This document shows positions 1 to 9,615 of a DNA stretch of 64,000 nucleotides, piece after piece. The DNA is taken from NCBI GenBank assembly GCA_902790325.1, contig CADARP010000003.1:1-64000 (forward strand), read 5' to 3'. The notes under the pieces are model-generated. The model did not search any database, was not told the origin of the DNA, and saw only the letters and a program-made list of their open reading frames with translations. The position numbers and the translations under genes are program-made. This stretch comes from Oscillospiraceae bacterium (lineage in GTDB: Bacteria; Bacillota; Clostridia; Oscillospirales; Acutalibacteraceae). Positions within the stretch are counted from its first letter, which is position 1, and every line of letters starts with the position of its first letter.

Positions 1-120
1 TTGCTTTTTGGTGTAGCAACTTAACTGTAACACATGGAGCTCCTGTTCGTCACTCTTTTTTTGCCAGGTGTAACACATCTATTGTAAACCTACATTTTTG
101 ATATGATCCGATCAAAGATA

Positions 121-185
121 AAAAAAGGTCTGCAGCGTTCCCGCATGACGGGGCTTCAATCGCAGCAGACCTTCTGACTTTTTTG
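121..185. terminator. Hairpin terminator, possibly bidirectional
   Basis: A 9-bp stem (125-133 with 165-173) encloses a second small stem (140-143 with 149-152). It is preceded by an A-run and followed by a T-run, so it could stop transcription on either strand. Positions 1-120 hold no gene that I can recognise; they contain two copies of the short word TGTAACACAT. Confidence 0.6.
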
Positions 186-431
186 TCTTTATCCTGTGGC
201 GGAAACGTAATACACCATAACCTGCCCACCTTTCCCTGCCGGCCTGTTCGGTTTGGCGGGGATTATGTTTTGCCGGGAGGGGGGGGAGCAGTATCTTCGG
301 AGCGGGACGCGCGTACCGGTGTGCCGTTTTTTGATTCTGCTTATCAAAATTGCCATTTTCTCCATAGGATATTTTATGCACGTCTGCAAACAATACCGTT
401 GAAACCAAGATTTAAAGGAGCAGTGCACCCA

Positions 432-602
432 ATGGTAGCAACCGGCATTGTCCGCAGGATCGACGATCTCGGCCGCGTCGTCATCCCCAAGGAGATCCGC
501 CGCACCGGAGTGTCTGTGCGATCCCGCTCCGCCGAAAACAACGAAGACGGATTTACCAACCTGTCTTCACAATGTTCGATTTGTCAAATCACCTGCACAT
601 AA
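432..602 (+). pseudogene. Truncated SpoVT/AbrB N-terminal fragment
   Basis: Only the swapped-hairpin AbrB DNA-binding start of SpoVT remains: about 24 residues (MVATGIVRRIDDLG through KEIRRT) match the intact protein at 31678-32217. The frame then runs into unrelated sequence and stops after 56 codons. The GAF-like C-terminal sensor is absent. The upstream region and ribosome binding site (AAAGGAG) are kept, so a short peptide could still be made, but it lacks the arginine-rich segment that completes the AbrB fold. Confidence 0.7.
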
Positions 603-603
603 A

Positions 604-620
604 TTGTACATAATGCACAA
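604..620. promoter_or_regulatory. 17-bp palindrome TTGTACA-N3-TGCACAA
   Basis: A near-perfect inverted repeat in the tail of repeat copy 1. The same motif is at 20412-20428 in copy 2, and a perfect version is at 31114-31130 upstream of the pilus operon promoter. It looks like a binding site for a dimeric regulator; the regulator is unknown. Confidence 0.4.
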
Positions 621-841
621 AGAAAACGCGTCAACCGTACGTATCTGCAACGGGCGTCCTCACAACTAATATCGGAAATGCACGCATATCATTCCATCAG
701 AGCATAATTATACCGGCGCAAAGGCATGTTACAGTAACGTACTTTTGCGCCGGTTTTATCATTCTCTTTACAGTTCCGTCGTTCAGCCGCGCTGCACAGC
801 GGTTGCCGATTTCTGCCCGGGAAAAATGAGGCGGTGCTGTC

Positions 842-2284
842 TCAGTATTCCGCTTTGATGTGCAGCTCCTTGACCGCGCCGTGTGCGCCGAACAGTTTCC
901 ATTCGCCCGCGCCGAGGCGCTGCAGGATCGCGGTTCGTTCCGCCGCGCACAGTTCCGGGTCCGTGTCCACACCGGACATCAGAACGGGGGCGTATTTGTT
1001 ATATTCAGCCTGTTCGCGCGTCATGCCGTGCATGTTGATATAAATGTCGCCGGTAAACGCAATGTGATGCGCATAGTCGACCAGAACCGTCTCGCCCGGC
1101 AGGTGTCCGCCCTGACCCTGATAGACCTCAAAGCGCAGCTCGCCGAAGTCAAAAAAGCCGACCTGCTCCAGCGGCATTGTCTGCTCGATCTGTGTATCCC
1201 ACAGCGCGCAGACGGTTTCCGGCTTCGGCGGCGCATAAAAAGTGAGCGCCTTGCAGATGTTGACGTACGGCCTGTGCAGCGGGTTCTGTTCGCGCAAGCC
1301 GTGCCTGCCGTTATACTCCAGCTCCAGACACGCTTTTGTTGTGCGGCTGGCCAGGATCTCGTCGAACAAAGGCAGAAGGCCGCAATGATCCACGTCCGCG
1401 TGTGTGATAAAAACGCGCTTTCTGATGCGGTCAAAATCGGGGATGATCCTGCGAAACACCCGCAGCATCTCCTCCCGGTAGAGTGCGTATCCGCAGTCGA
1501 CGAACAGCACGCTGCCGCCGCTTTGCACGATTGCCGTGTTGCTGCCGCAGGGCGGCTCGATCAGCGTGATTTTTGTATTCTCCGTGACGGTGTGTTCCGT
1601 GATCCGGGGCTGAAAAGCGTCGCCCCGGTATTTTGACAACAGCTCCGCAAACCGGCTGATGCTTTCAAACGTCTTGAACGGCGACAGCCCGTTTTCGTCC
1701 AGCGTCTGCATGATGAGATTGGAATTGACGAGAAGCGCATCCCGGTTTTCTTCCGGCAGTCCCGTCAGCTTCATCAGTCCCGAAACAAAGGACTGGTAGA
1801 AAATGCTGTTGTCAAAAACGCGTTCGGAGCGGTTGTAGTCCAGCACCCGGACGGGGCAGATCTCCTGCGCTTCGAGCAGGAATTCCCGCAGCTTCTGCTC
1901 GTTGTCCACGAACAAGCCCATTTTGAAGCCCTGATAGCCGGAACCGTTTTCCTGCGAGCTGATGTAGGAAATATTCAGCCGATACCGATGAATCAGCCGA
2001 AGCGCTTGTGTGACGCTGCCCGGCACGTCCCGCAGCATAAACTCCAGCAGAACGATGCTCTGTTCATTTTTATCCGTTTGCAGATACCCGATCTTTTCCA
2101 GCTCCGCATCCGCTTTCCGGAGCTGTTCCTCGTCTCCTTCGGCGTCGATGAACAGGGTATGGGAATCCACGGCCTTGTTGTAGCTGACGCGCGTAATGTT
2201 GACGCCGAGCGACGCAAAGCATTCGCTTGCCTTGAGAAACGCGCCGATATGATCCGGCATGGTCGTGATATACATTTTCTTCAT
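842..2284 (-). CDS. ACT-ACT-metallo-beta-lactamase fold protein, last gene of the trp operon
   Basis: The 480-residue protein has two ACT-type amino-acid-binding domains (about residues 1-70 and 76-145), a linker of about 90 residues, and a metallo-beta-lactamase fold domain (about 240-460). The metal-site motif reads THADVDHCG, i.e. HxHxDH with the second His replaced by Asp, followed by GGHLPGE and FTGD. The start at 2284 has an AGGGAG ribosome binding site; the longer frame has no good start. It lies 45 bp downstream of trpA in the same orientation. Inference: a hydrolase controlled by an amino acid, plausibly tryptophan or a precursor. The substrate is unknown. Confidence 0.75.
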   Translation of the reverse strand: MKKMYITTMPDHIGAFLKASECFASLGVNITRVSYNKAVDSHTLFIDAEGDEEQLRKADAELEKIGYLQTDKNEQSIVLLEFMLRDVPGSVTQALRLIHRYRLNISYISSQENGSGYQGFKMGLFVDNEQKLREFLLEAQEICPVRVLDYNRSERVFDNSIFYQSFVSGLMKLTGLPEENRDALLVNSNLIMQTLDENGLSPFKTFESISRFAELLSKYRGDAFQPRITEHTVTENTKITLIEPPCGSNTAIVQSGGSVLFVDCGYALYREEMLRVFRRIIPDFDRIRKRVFITHADVDHCGLLPLFDEILASRTTKACLELEYNGRHGLREQNPLHRPYVNICKALTFYAPPKPETVCALWDTQIEQTMPLEQVGFFDFGELRFEVYQGQGGHLPGETVLVDYAHHIAFTGDIYINMHGMTREQAEYNKYAPVLMSGVDTDPELCAAERTAILQRLGAGEWKLFGAHGAVKELHIKAEY

Positions 2285-2329
2285 GGTTCGGTCTCCCTTC
2301 GCCGCGCACATGCAGACGATACGCCGTGC

Positions 2330-3100
2330 TCAGCGGATCGCGTCTTTCATTTCTTTGACATAGGCGCCGATGTGCGCGGGCGCCTCTTTACCGTACTGCG
2401 CGAGCAGCTTGATGATCGCCGAGCCGACGATTGCGCCGTCGGACAGCGACGCCATTTCTTTCGCCTGCTGCGGCGTGGAGATGCCGAAGCCGATCGCGCA
2501 CGGAACAGACGTGTTCTCCCGGACAAGCCGGATAACACCGTGCAGATCTGTTGTGATCTCGCTGCGCGTTCCGGTCACGCCGAGACTCGACACAATGTAC
2601 AGAAACCCCTCCGCTTCCTTTGCGATCATGGCAACGCGCTGTTCGGAGGTCGGCGCGATCAGAGAGATCAGATCCACGCCGTATCGGCGGCAGACCGGCT
2701 GAAACTCATCCTTTTCCTCAAACGGCAGGTCGGGCAGGATCAGCCCGTCGATCCCGATCTGCCGGCATGTGGAAATAAAACGCTCCGCGCCGTAAGAGAA
2801 CACGACGTTGGCGTATGTCATAAAAACCATGGGGATCGTCACGTCGCGCCGCAGTTCCCGCACGAGCTCGAACACCTTGTCCGTTGTGATCCCGCCCCGC
2901 AACGCGCGCAGATTCGCGCCCTGAATGACCGGCCCCTCCGCGGTCGGATCGGAAAAGGGGATGCCGAGCTCGATCAGATCCGCACCGTTTTCCGCTGCGG
3001 CCCGCACGGCCGCGGCCGTCGTTTCCGTGTCGGGGTCGCCGACGGTGATGAACGCGATGAACGCCTTGCCGTTCGCAAACGCCTGCCCTATCTTACTCAT
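2330..3100 (-). CDS. trpA: Tryptophan synthase alpha subunit
   Basis: TrpA (256 residues, normal length) cleaves indole-3-glycerol phosphate to indole and glyceraldehyde-3-phosphate and passes indole to TrpB. The TIM-barrel signature around [17 protein letters not shown] (about residues 45-62) holds the conserved catalytic region, and the phosphate-binding GFGIST motif is present near residue 210. The start overlaps the trpB stop by 8 bp and has a strong GGAGG site, which suggests translational coupling of the two subunits. Confidence 0.96.
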   Translation of the reverse strand: MSKIGQAFANGKAFIAFITVGDPDTETTAAAVRAAAENGADLIELGIPFSDPTAEGPVIQGANLRALRGGITTDKVFELVRELRRDVTIPMVFMTYANVVFSYGAERFISTCRQIGIDGLILPDLPFEEKDEFQPVCRRYGVDLISLIAPTSEQRVAMIAKEAEGFLYIVSSLGVTGTRSEITTDLHGVIRLVRENTSVPCAIGFGISTPQQAKEMASLSDGAIVGSAIIKLLAQYGKEAPAHIGAYVKEMKDAIR

Positions 3101-4277
3101 AAATATCCTCCCCCCTGTATCGGGCGATCGCCGCGCAGTCCTTGTCGCCTCTGCCGGAGATCGTCACGACGACGATCTGGTCGGGGCGCATCTGCGGCGC
3201 CGCTTTGATCACGTGCGCCGCGGCGTGCGCCGATTCGATCGCCGGAATGATCCCTTCTGTTTTCGCAAGATACTCAAATGCACAGACCGCTTCTTCATCC
3301 GTCACGGCAACGTATTCCGCTCTGCCGATGTCATGCAGATATGCGTGCTCCGGTCCGACGCCGGGATAGTCCAACCCCGCAGAGATCGAGTAGACCGGTG
3401 CGATCTGCCCGTATTCGTCCTGACAGAAATAGGATTTCATCCCGTGGAAAATGCCGAGCTTGCCGGTTGCGATCGTGGCTGCCGTTTCAAACGTATCCAC
3501 GCCGCGGCCTGCCGCCTCACATCCGATCAGCCGGACGGAAGGCTCGTCGATGAAATGGTAAAACGTCCCGATCGCATTCGAGCCGCCGCCGACGCACGCG
3601 ACAACCGCGTCCGGCAGTCTGCCCTCTTTTTCGAGTATCTGCGATTTGATCTCCTCGGAGATGACCGCCTGAAAATCGCGCACGATCGTCGGGAACGGGT
3701 GCGGCCCCATGACGGAACCGAGACAGTAGTGCGTGTCGCTGATGCGTTTCGTCCATTCGCGCATCGCCTCGGACACGGCGTCCTTGAGCGTCGCGGTTCC
3801 CGTCTTGACCGGCACGACTTCGGCGCCCAGCAGGCGCATCCGGTAGACGTTCAGCGCCTGACGGATCGTATCCTCTTCGCCCATGAATACGACGCACTCC
3901 ATGCCGAACAGAGCGGCTGCGGTCGCGGTGGCGACGCCGTGCTGGCCGGCGCCCGTTTCGGCGATCAGCCGCGTTTTGCCCATCTTTTTGGCAAGCAGCG
4001 CCTGGCCGAGCACATTGTTGATCTTATGCGCGCCGGTGTGGTTGAGATCCTCGCGCTTGAGATAGATCTTCGCGCCGCCGAGATCCTCCGTCATTTTTTT
4101 CGCGTAGTACAGCAGCGACGGCCTGCCCGCGTATTCGTTGAACAGCGTCGACAGTTCGCGTCGGAATTCCGGATCGTCCTTGTAATGTGCGTACGCCTGT
4201 TCCAGTTCTATGACGGCGTTCATCAGCGTTTCCGGGATATACTGACCGCCGTGGACGCCGAATCGTCCTTTTCGCAT
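3093..4277 (-). CDS. trpB: Tryptophan synthase beta subunit (continuous in frame with trpF)
   Basis: TrpB condenses indole with serine using pyridoxal phosphate. The unit beginning at the ATG at 4277 is 394 residues, the usual length. The PLP-lysine region HTGAHKINN, the GAGQHGVA loop and the phosphate-binding GGGSNAIG motif are all present. The odd feature is that no stop codon separates it from trpF: the frame is open from 4892 to 3093, giving a possible 599-residue TrpF-TrpB fusion. A ribosome-binding-like GAGGAA lies about 10 bp before the trpB ATG, so TrpB may also start independently. TrpA follows with an 8-bp overlap. Confidence 0.95.
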   Translation of the reverse strand: MRKGRFGVHGGQYIPETLMNAVIELEQAYAHYKDDPEFRRELSTLFNEYAGRPSLLYYAKKMTEDLGGAKIYLKREDLNHTGAHKINNVLGQALLAKKMGKTRLIAETGAGQHGVATATAAALFGMECVVFMGEEDTIRQALNVYRMRLLGAEVVPVKTGTATLKDAVSEAMREWTKRISDTHYCLGSVMGPHPFPTIVRDFQAVISEEIKSQILEKEGRLPDAVVACVGGGSNAIGTFYHFIDEPSVRLIGCEAAGRGVDTFETAATIATGKLGIFHGMKSYFCQDEYGQIAPVYSISAGLDYPGVGPEHAYLHDIGRAEYVAVTDEEAVCAFEYLAKTEGIIPAIESAHAAAHVIKAAPQMRPDQIVVVTISGRGDKDCAAIARYRGEDIYE

Positions 4278-4892
4278 GATGCATTCCTCATTTCTGTGAT
4301 GTGCCGCGTGTACAGCGGCAAGGATTTTGTTTTTATCTTTCTGCCGGTGCGTTTCCACGCCGGAAGACACGTCGACGCCTGCCGGCGCAAGTCTTTGGAT
4401 CGCCTCCGGGATCGTTTCCGGCGTCAGACCGCCTGCCAGAATATACGCACGTCCGACATCCCGCAGCAGCGTCCAGTCGAACGTTTCCCCGCTGCCCGTG
4501 CCGCTGTCCAGCAGCACCATGTCCGCCGTGCTGCGCTGCGCTGCCCGTATATCTTCCGCCGTCCGCACGCGGAACGCTTTCCAGACCGGCAGCGCCGTCA
4601 TTGCACGCAGCGCGTCGATATACGCGTCGTCCTCCTGTCCGTGCAGTTGGATGACGTCCAGCCCGATCTCCCGCGCGCATGCGGCAACCGTCTCTTTCGG
4701 TTGATCGACAAAAACGCCGACAGCGCGGATGTCCGGCGACAGTTCCCGCCGGAGAAGTGCGGCGGTTTCGGGCGATACGTTCCGGCGGCTTTGGGGATAG
4801 TGCAGGATGAAGCCGGCATAGTCCGGCTTCGCCGCATTCACATACGCAATATCGCACGGTCTGCACAGTCCGCAGATCTTGATCTTCGTCAT
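4278..4892 (-). CDS. trpF: Phosphoribosylanthranilate isomerase, reads through into trpB
   Basis: TrpF converts phosphoribosylanthranilate to CdRP by an Amadori rearrangement. The KICGLCRP motif at the N-terminus carries the catalytic Cys, [12 protein letters not shown] is the phosphate-binding and catalytic Asp region, and LAGGLTPE follows. The 205 codons up to the trpB ATG correspond to a complete normal-length TrpF, but the expected stop is missing. The last residues (about [17 protein letters not shown]) run straight into TrpB. The start overlaps the trpC stop as ATGA. Confidence 0.93.
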
Positions 4893-5674
4893 ATTGCCGC
4901 CTCCCGCAGTGCCGTGAGCGCGGCAGCTTTGTCGCGCGCGCGCATCAGCGCTTCGCCGACGAGAATCGCATCCGCGCCGGCACTGCGCATCACAGCCGCG
5001 TCCTGCGGCGTGCGCACCCCGCTTTCGCAGACGTACAGACACTGCGGCGGTATACATGACCGCAGACGCGCGGCGTTCGTGAGATCGACGGTGAAATCCT
5101 TTAAGTTGCGGTTGTTCACGCCGATCATACGTGCGCCGGCGCTGACCGCGGAAGCGATCTCCGCTTCGTCGTGCGCCTCCACAAGCGCAGCCAGCCCCAG
5201 TTCTGCGCAGATGCGCAGATACTGTCCGAGCGTCGCCGTGTCGAGAATGGCGCAGATCAGCAGCACGCAGTCCGCGCCCATGCATTTTGCTTGATAGAGC
5301 TGGTACGCATCGACGACGAAGTCTTTGCGCAGCATCGGCAGGGATACGGTTAGCCGGATCTCGCGGAATATCCCGTCCGAACCGAGGAACCACTTCGGCT
5401 CCGTCAGACACGAGATACAGTCTGCGCCGGCCGCTTCGTAGTCCGCGGCGATCTGCGTATACGGAAAGGCCGGATCGATCACGCCCTTGGACGGCGACGC
5501 TTTTTTGACCTCGCAGATCAACCGCATGCCGGGCTTTGCGACGGCGTCGTAAAACCGTTCGCCGCTGCCGTTCCGTTCGCACGCGCGCGCTTTCATTTCC
5601 TCAAGGGGAACGCGGCTGCGGTCGTCCGACACGCGCTTTCTGGCGTAGTCGGCGATGGTGTCGAGGATCGTCAT
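4889..5674 (-). CDS. trpC: Indole-3-glycerol phosphate synthase
   Basis: TrpC (261 residues) closes the indole ring from CdRP with decarboxylation. Conserved elements are [10 protein letters not shown] near residue 55 with the catalytic Lys, [19 protein letters not shown] with the second catalytic Lys, and GVNNRNL near residue 180. Its start overlaps the trpD stop (ATGA) behind a GGAGGAGA site, and its own stop overlaps the trpF start, so translation is chained through trpD-C-F. Confidence 0.96.
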   Translation of the reverse strand: MTILDTIADYARKRVSDDRSRVPLEEMKARACERNGSGERFYDAVAKPGMRLICEVKKASPSKGVIDPAFPYTQIAADYEAAGADCISCLTEPKWFLGSDGIFREIRLTVSLPMLRKDFVVDAYQLYQAKCMGADCVLLICAILDTATLGQYLRICAELGLAALVEAHDEAEIASAVSAGARMIGVNNRNLKDFTVDLTNAARLRSCIPPQCLYVCESGVRTPQDAAVMRSAGADAILVGEALMRARDKAAALTALREAAI

Positions 5675-6702
5675 ACGGTCTCCTCCGGACGGTTGCTCAT
5701 CTCAATAAACCGGTCGAGCACCCGTAGCGCCGCGCCGGAGTCGATGATCTGCGCAGCGCGCAGGACGCCGTCGCCGAAGCTGTCCGCCTTGCCGCCGATA
5801 TACAGCGCCGCGCCCGCGTTCATCAGCACGGCGTTGCGCTTATGCCCCTGCTTGCCGGAAAGGATGTCGCGGGTGATCTGCGCATTCTCCTGCGGCGTTC
5901 CGCCGACCAGTTCTTCCTTCGCGCAGCGCGCAAAGCCGAAATCCTCCGGCGTGATCACATACGATTTGAACCAGCCGTCCCGGATCTCGCAGACCGTTGT
6001 CGGAGCGCTCAGGGAGATCTCATCCAGCTTGTCCTGTCCGTACACGACCATGCCGCGCCGAATGCCGAGGTTGATCAGCACCTGCGCGAGCGGCGCGACA
6101 AGGTAATCGTCATACACGCCGAGAAGCTGCATGGACGGTTTGCCGGGATTGGTCAGCGGCCCGAGGATGTTGAACACCGTGCGGAAACCGAGCTCGCGTC
6201 GGATCGGGCCGACGTATTTCATGGACGTGTGGTATTTCTGCGCGAAGAAGAAACAGATCCCGACTTCCCGCAGGAGTTCAATGCATCTTGCGGGGCTTTG
6301 CTGGATATTGACGCCGAGCGCCTCCAGACAGTCGGCCGTACCGCACTGAGATGAAGCGGCGCGGTTGCCGTGCTTGGCGACCTTCATGCCGCCGGCCGCC
6401 GCCACCAGCGCGGACGTGGTCGAAATGTTGAAGCTGTGCGCGTTATCGCCGCCCGTCCCGACGATTTCAAACAGATCCATGTCGGTCTGCACCTGTGTGG
6501 CATGCTCGCGCATGGCTGCGGCGCAGCCCGCGATCTCATCGGTCGTTTCGGCCCTGGCGCTTTTGGTGGACAGCGCGGACAGGAACGCGGCGTTCTGCGT
6601 GGCGGTCGTTTCGCCGCTCATGATCTCATTCATGACAGTATACGCCTCGTCAAAGGTCAGGTCTCCCTTGTTGACGATCTTCACAATGGCTTCTTTGATC
6701 AT
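5671..6702 (-). CDS. trpD: Anthranilate phosphoribosyltransferase
   Basis: TrpD (343 residues) transfers phosphoribose from PRPP to anthranilate. The glycine-rich PRPP-binding signature [15 protein letters not shown], the [12 protein letters not shown] substrate loop and the GPLTNPG motif are all present. The start at 6702 has an AAGGAG site and lies 2 bp after the trpG stop. The longer upstream frame is only the shadow of trpG. trpG and trpD are separate genes here, unlike the E. coli fusion. Confidence 0.96.
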   Translation of the reverse strand: MIKEAIVKIVNKGDLTFDEAYTVMNEIMSGETTATQNAAFLSALSTKSARAETTDEIAGCAAAMREHATQVQTDMDLFEIVGTGGDNAHSFNISTTSALVAAAGGMKVAKHGNRAASSQCGTADCLEALGVNIQQSPARCIELLREVGICFFFAQKYHTSMKYVGPIRRELGFRTVFNILGPLTNPGKPSMQLLGVYDDYLVAPLAQVLINLGIRRGMVVYGQDKLDEISLSAPTTVCEIRDGWFKSYVITPEDFGFARCAKEELVGGTPQENAQITRDILSGKQGHKRNAVLMNAGAALYIGGKADSFGDGVLRAAQIIDSGAALRVLDRFIEMSNRPEETV

Positions 6703-6704
6703 GT

Positions 6705-7277
6705 TTATACAATCTCCTTTATAAATGAATGCAGCATCGCTTTGCCGTCCGGCGTCAGGATCGACTCCGGGTGGAACTGGACGCCGTAAATGGGGTATGC
6801 CGTATGCTGTACCGCCATCACTTCTCCGTCCCGCGTGACGGCGGTCACCCGCAGTACGTCCGGAATGGTGGCGCTGTCTGCCGCAAGGGAATGGTACCGT
6901 GCGACCGGCGCTTCCTGCGGGCAGTCTTGGAACAGAGGACAGGCCGGATCGAACGTGACAAGCGATTGTTTGCCGTGCATGAGCTGCCCGGCGTATGTGA
7001 TCGCAGCGCCGAACGCCGCGCAGATCGCCTGATGCCCGAGGCACACGCCGAGGATCGGGGTCGTATGCCCCAGCGTTTTCACCACGTCGATGATCACGCC
7101 CGCGTCCTCGGGTCTGCCGGGGCCGGGAGAAAGAATGATCCTGTCTGGGGAAAGCGCTTCGATCTCCCGCACGGTCATTTCGTCGTTGCGGATCACCCGG
7201 ATGGACGGATCGATCTCACCGACGAGCTGATAAAGATTGTAGGAAAAACTGTCATAATTGTCGATCAGCAGTGTCAT
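6705..7277 (-). CDS. trpG: Anthranilate synthase component II (glutamine amidotransferase)
   Basis: A class I glutamine amidotransferase of 190 residues that supplies ammonia to TrpE. It has the oxyanion-strand motif [11 protein letters not shown], the nucleophile elbow GVCLGHQAI (catalytic Cys) and the His-Glu pair in [10 protein letters not shown] PabA-type role in folate synthesis cannot be excluded by sequence for this family, but its position between trpE (ATGA overlap) and trpD makes TrpG the main role. Confidence 0.95.
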   Translation of the reverse strand: MTLLIDNYDSFSYNLYQLVGEIDPSIRVIRNDEMTVREIEALSPDRIILSPGPGRPEDAGVIIDVVKTLGHTTPILGVCLGHQAICAAFGAAITYAGQLMHGKQSLVTFDPACPLFQDCPQEAPVARYHSLAADSATIPDVLRVTAVTRDGEVMAVQHTAYPIYGVQFHPESILTPDGKAMLHSFIKEIV

Positions 7278-8740
7278 TCGTCCACCTCCTGCGCCAGCTC
7301 CAGCGCTTTCAGAGAAGCCCTCGCCTTATTCATCGACTCCGCATATTCCGTCTCGGGCACGGAATCCGCCACGATCCCGGCGCCGCTGCGGACAAATACC
7401 TTGCCGTTCTTTTTGTAAGCGATGCGGATCGCGATGCAGGTGTCCATGTTGCCCGTAAAGTCGATATAGCCGATCGCGCCGCCGTAAATGCCGCGCTTGT
7501 TGTTTTCCAGATCCGCAATGAGCTGACAGGCGCGGATCTTCGGCGCGCCGGAGAGCGTTCCGGCCGGCAGTACCGCTTCGATCGCATCGAGCGCATCCTT
7601 GTCCTCGCGGATCACGCCGCGCACGGTCGAGCCGATGTGCATCACGTGCGAAAACCGCTCGATCGAATGCAGCTTCTCCACCTGAACCGACCCGAATCTG
7701 CTGATCTTGCCGAGGTCGTTACGGCCGAGATCGACCAGCATGTTGTGCTCGGCAAGCTCCTTTTCGTCCGCAAGCAGCTCCGCCTCCAGCGCTTTATCCT
7801 CCTGATCCGTCTTTCCGCGCGGTCTGGTGCCGGCAAGCGGGAAGGTGTGCAGCACGCCGTCCTCGAGTTTGACCAGTGTTTCCGGAGAAGCGCCCGCCAC
7901 CTCAACGTCCGTGCCTGAAAAATAGAACATATACGGCGACGGGTTGATCGTGCGCAGCACGCGGTAGGTGTTGAACAGGCTGCCTTCAAACGGCGCGGAC
8001 AGGCGGTTGGACAGGACGATCTGGAAAATGTCGCCCTCAAAGATATACCGTTTGGCGCGTTCGACCATCTCGCAAAAATGCGCCTTGTCAAACAGCGGCG
8101 TCACTTCGCCCAGCAGCTTTCCGGCCGGCTCCCGTGTTTTCTCGCCGTTTCGCAGCAGCTCGGCAAGGCGCCGCAGCTCCATGACGGCTTTGTTGTATCC
8201 GACTTCGCCGTCGCGCAGCGGCATGTTCACGATCAGAACGATCTTTTGCCGCAGGTGGTCAAATGCGATCACCTTATCAAACAGCATCAGATCCACGTCT
8301 TTGAACGCTTCCGTGTCCTGCGCGCCGCACCGCACGGCCGGCTCGCTGTAGGAGAGATAATCGAACGAAAAGTAACCGACCAATCCGCCGGTGAACGACG
8401 GCAGATGCGCAAAACGCGGGCTGCGGTATTCTCCGAGGATCTGACGCAGATACGCGGAAGGATTCTCCGTCCTAAGCCGGATGTCGCCCGCTTTCATCTC
8501 GCCGTCCATACAGGTGATCTCCATGATCGGATCGAACCCGAGAAACGTATATCTGCCCCATTTCTCGTCTGCCTGCGCGGATTCGAGCAGATAACAGTGC
8601 GTCGAAACGTTTTTCAGAATCCGCATCGTTTCGATCGGCGTGGTAAAGTCGGAGAGCAGCTCACAGCTGATCGGGACAATATCGTACTGTCCGCTGTCCG
8701 CGATCTGCTGCACGTCTGCATAGCTCGGAACAATTTTCAT
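7274..8740 (-). CDS. trpE: Anthranilate synthase component I
   Basis: TrpE (488 residues) makes anthranilate from chorismate with ammonia from TrpG. The N-terminal LLES motif (about residue 52) is the tryptophan feedback-binding element of the family. The C-terminal chorismate-binding domain has FPLAGTRPRG, LGRNDLGKI and LPAGTLSGAPK. The start at 8740 is preceded by GGGAGGG. Upstream frame extensions lie inside the T-box leader and are not coding. First gene of the operon, so control is double: T-box attenuation and expected feedback inhibition. Confidence 0.96.
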   Translation of the reverse strand: MKIVPSYADVQQIADSGQYDIVPISCELLSDFTTPIETMRILKNVSTHCYLLESAQADEKWGRYTFLGFDPIMEITCMDGEMKAGDIRLRTENPSAYLRQILGEYRSPRFAHLPSFTGGLVGYFSFDYLSYSEPAVRCGAQDTEAFKDVDLMLFDKVIAFDHLRQKIVLIVNMPLRDGEVGYNKAVMELRRLAELLRNGEKTREPAGKLLGEVTPLFDKAHFCEMVERAKRYIFEGDIFQIVLSNRLSAPFEGSLFNTYRVLRTINPSPYMFYFSGTDVEVAGASPETLVKLEDGVLHTFPLAGTRPRGKTDQEDKALEAELLADEKELAEHNMLVDLGRNDLGKISRFGSVQVEKLHSIERFSHVMHIGSTVRGVIREDKDALDAIEAVLPAGTLSGAPKIRACQLIADLENNKRGIYGGAIGYIDFTGNMDTCIAIRIAYKKNGKVFVRSGAGIVADSVPETEYAESMNKARASLKALELAQEVDE

Positions 8741-8790
8741 GTTTTTCCCTCCCTGATATTGTATTGGTTTCCGTATGGAATACTGTTTGT

Positions 8791-9075
8791 AAAAAAAGAA
8801 AACGCCCTTGACAGCTCTGTTGTCTGTCAAGGACGAATGAAAATCCGCGGTGCCACCTTGATTCACGGCCGAAGCCGTGCGCTTTGCGGGATACCAGCAT
8901 ATCCCCGGCAACTGACGTATGCCCCCACGTTGCAGAATACTCTGTGCCGTGCACATTTGACTGCACCCTCCGCGGCCCATTTGACAACATGTTTCCTGCC
9001 TGACTCTCAGCGACGCAGGCTCTCTGTACGGGCATTGCTGCCGTTACTTCCGCTTCATCGGTTTAAAGAATTAAA
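8791..9075 (-). ncRNA. T-box leader of the trp operon (probably tRNA-Trp sensing)
   Basis: Read on the minus strand this untranslated leader contains a stem I segment with CAGAGAG, the T-box sequence AGGTGGCACCGCGG (8845-8858), and a terminator stem of 9 bp (8806-8814 with 8824-8832) followed by a T-run (8791-8802). T-boxes bind uncharged tRNA and switch from terminator to antiterminator. A candidate TGG (Trp) specifier is at 8977-8979, by alignment to the expected position and operon content; the specifier loop was not folded. Confidence 0.9.
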
Positions 9076-9091
9076 CTATTCAGTTTTTCGT

Positions 9092-9120
9092 ATTATATCA
9101 CGCCGTTCCGGCGTTGTCAA
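9092..9120 (-). promoter_or_regulatory. Sigma-A promoter of the trp operon
   Basis: Perfect consensus on the minus strand: TTGACA (9115-9120), 17-bp spacer, TATAAT (9092-9097). It lies just upstream of the T-box leader. Confidence 0.9.
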
Positions 9121-9224
9121 TGTCATGATCGAATAATAAAAAGTTTTTTTCGGATCTTCGGGTCGAAGCCCGTCTGCATTGTGTCTGACGGCACAGAAAA
9201 AATATTTTTTTTTCCGAAAAGCAC

Positions 9225-9253
9225 TTGACTTTAACCTTTTAACGTGGTAAAGT
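9225..9253 (+). promoter_or_regulatory. Sigma-A promoter of the second T-box transcript
   Basis: TTGACT (9225-9230), 17-bp spacer, TAAAGT (9248-9253). It diverges from the trp promoter across about 100 bp and precedes the plus-strand T-box leader. The sequence between the two promoters is AT-rich with no gene. Confidence 0.75.
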
Positions 9254-9259
9254 AACAAT

Positions 9260-9553
9260 AATCGAACATGTCAAAGGCGTTGACGAAGACGGACCTGCAC
9301 CGAATTTCACAGAGAGCCGGGGACGGTGTGATCCCGGCAAAGGACTGCAGAGCTCCCATCCCTTCCGAGCCGGAGCCCCGAAAGGTCAGACACCCGGTAG
9401 GCGTTTCCCGCGTATGCTGCGTGAGTGCATAGAGGTTGGCAGACCTCGAAGAGGCGGCGGATTTTTCATCCGCAATTTGAGTGGTACCGCGAGTGCAAAT
9501 TTGATTTACACCCGTCTCAAAGCGATCCGATGCTTTGGGGCGGCTTTTGTTTT
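9260..9553 (+). ncRNA. T-box leader upstream of the amidohydrolase
   Basis: The leader has a stem I region with CAGAGAGCCGG, the T-box sequence TGAGTGGTACCGCG (9478-9491) and a terminator hairpin (9513-9523 with 9532-9542, two G-U pairs) followed by CTTTTGTTTT. The tRNA specificity is not certain. By alignment with the trp leader, GCT (Ala) in the AGAGCTCCC segment near 9350 is a candidate specifier. The first gene downstream is an amidohydrolase, not an obvious amino-acid gene. Confidence 0.85.
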
Positions 9554-9615
9554 AATCCGAGAGCTTCGGGAAACGATAGACCCAATTATCTCAAGACAGA
9601 CGGGAGGCAGAAAAA

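Larger units (their letters stand above)
268..754 (+). repeat. Repeat element copy 1 carrying a spoVT 5' fragment
   Basis: This stretch is closely similar to 20050-20562. Both contain the upstream region, ribosome binding site and first codons of spoVT, then an unrelated tail of about 190 bp ending in a 43-bp hairpin (712-754 here) with arms ACCGGCGCAAA / TTTTGCGCCGGT. The upstream and N-terminal part is also present at 31484-31760 in front of the intact spoVT gene. Copy 1 lacks the clean left hairpin seen in copies 2 and 3. It may be a non-autonomous mobile element that captured the spoVT 5' end, or an old segmental duplication. No transposase is present. Confidence 0.6.

Noticed and set aside
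2925-5294. Long plus-strand open frame (789 codons) across trpA, trpB and trpF
   Set aside because: It lies antisense to well-matched enzymes, is rich in Arg, His and Asp and has no recognisable domain; it is a GC-driven shadow.
8741-8980. N-terminal extension of trpE in the same frame
   Set aside because: It falls inside the T-box terminator and antiterminator; the trpE start at 8740 has a proper ribosome binding site.
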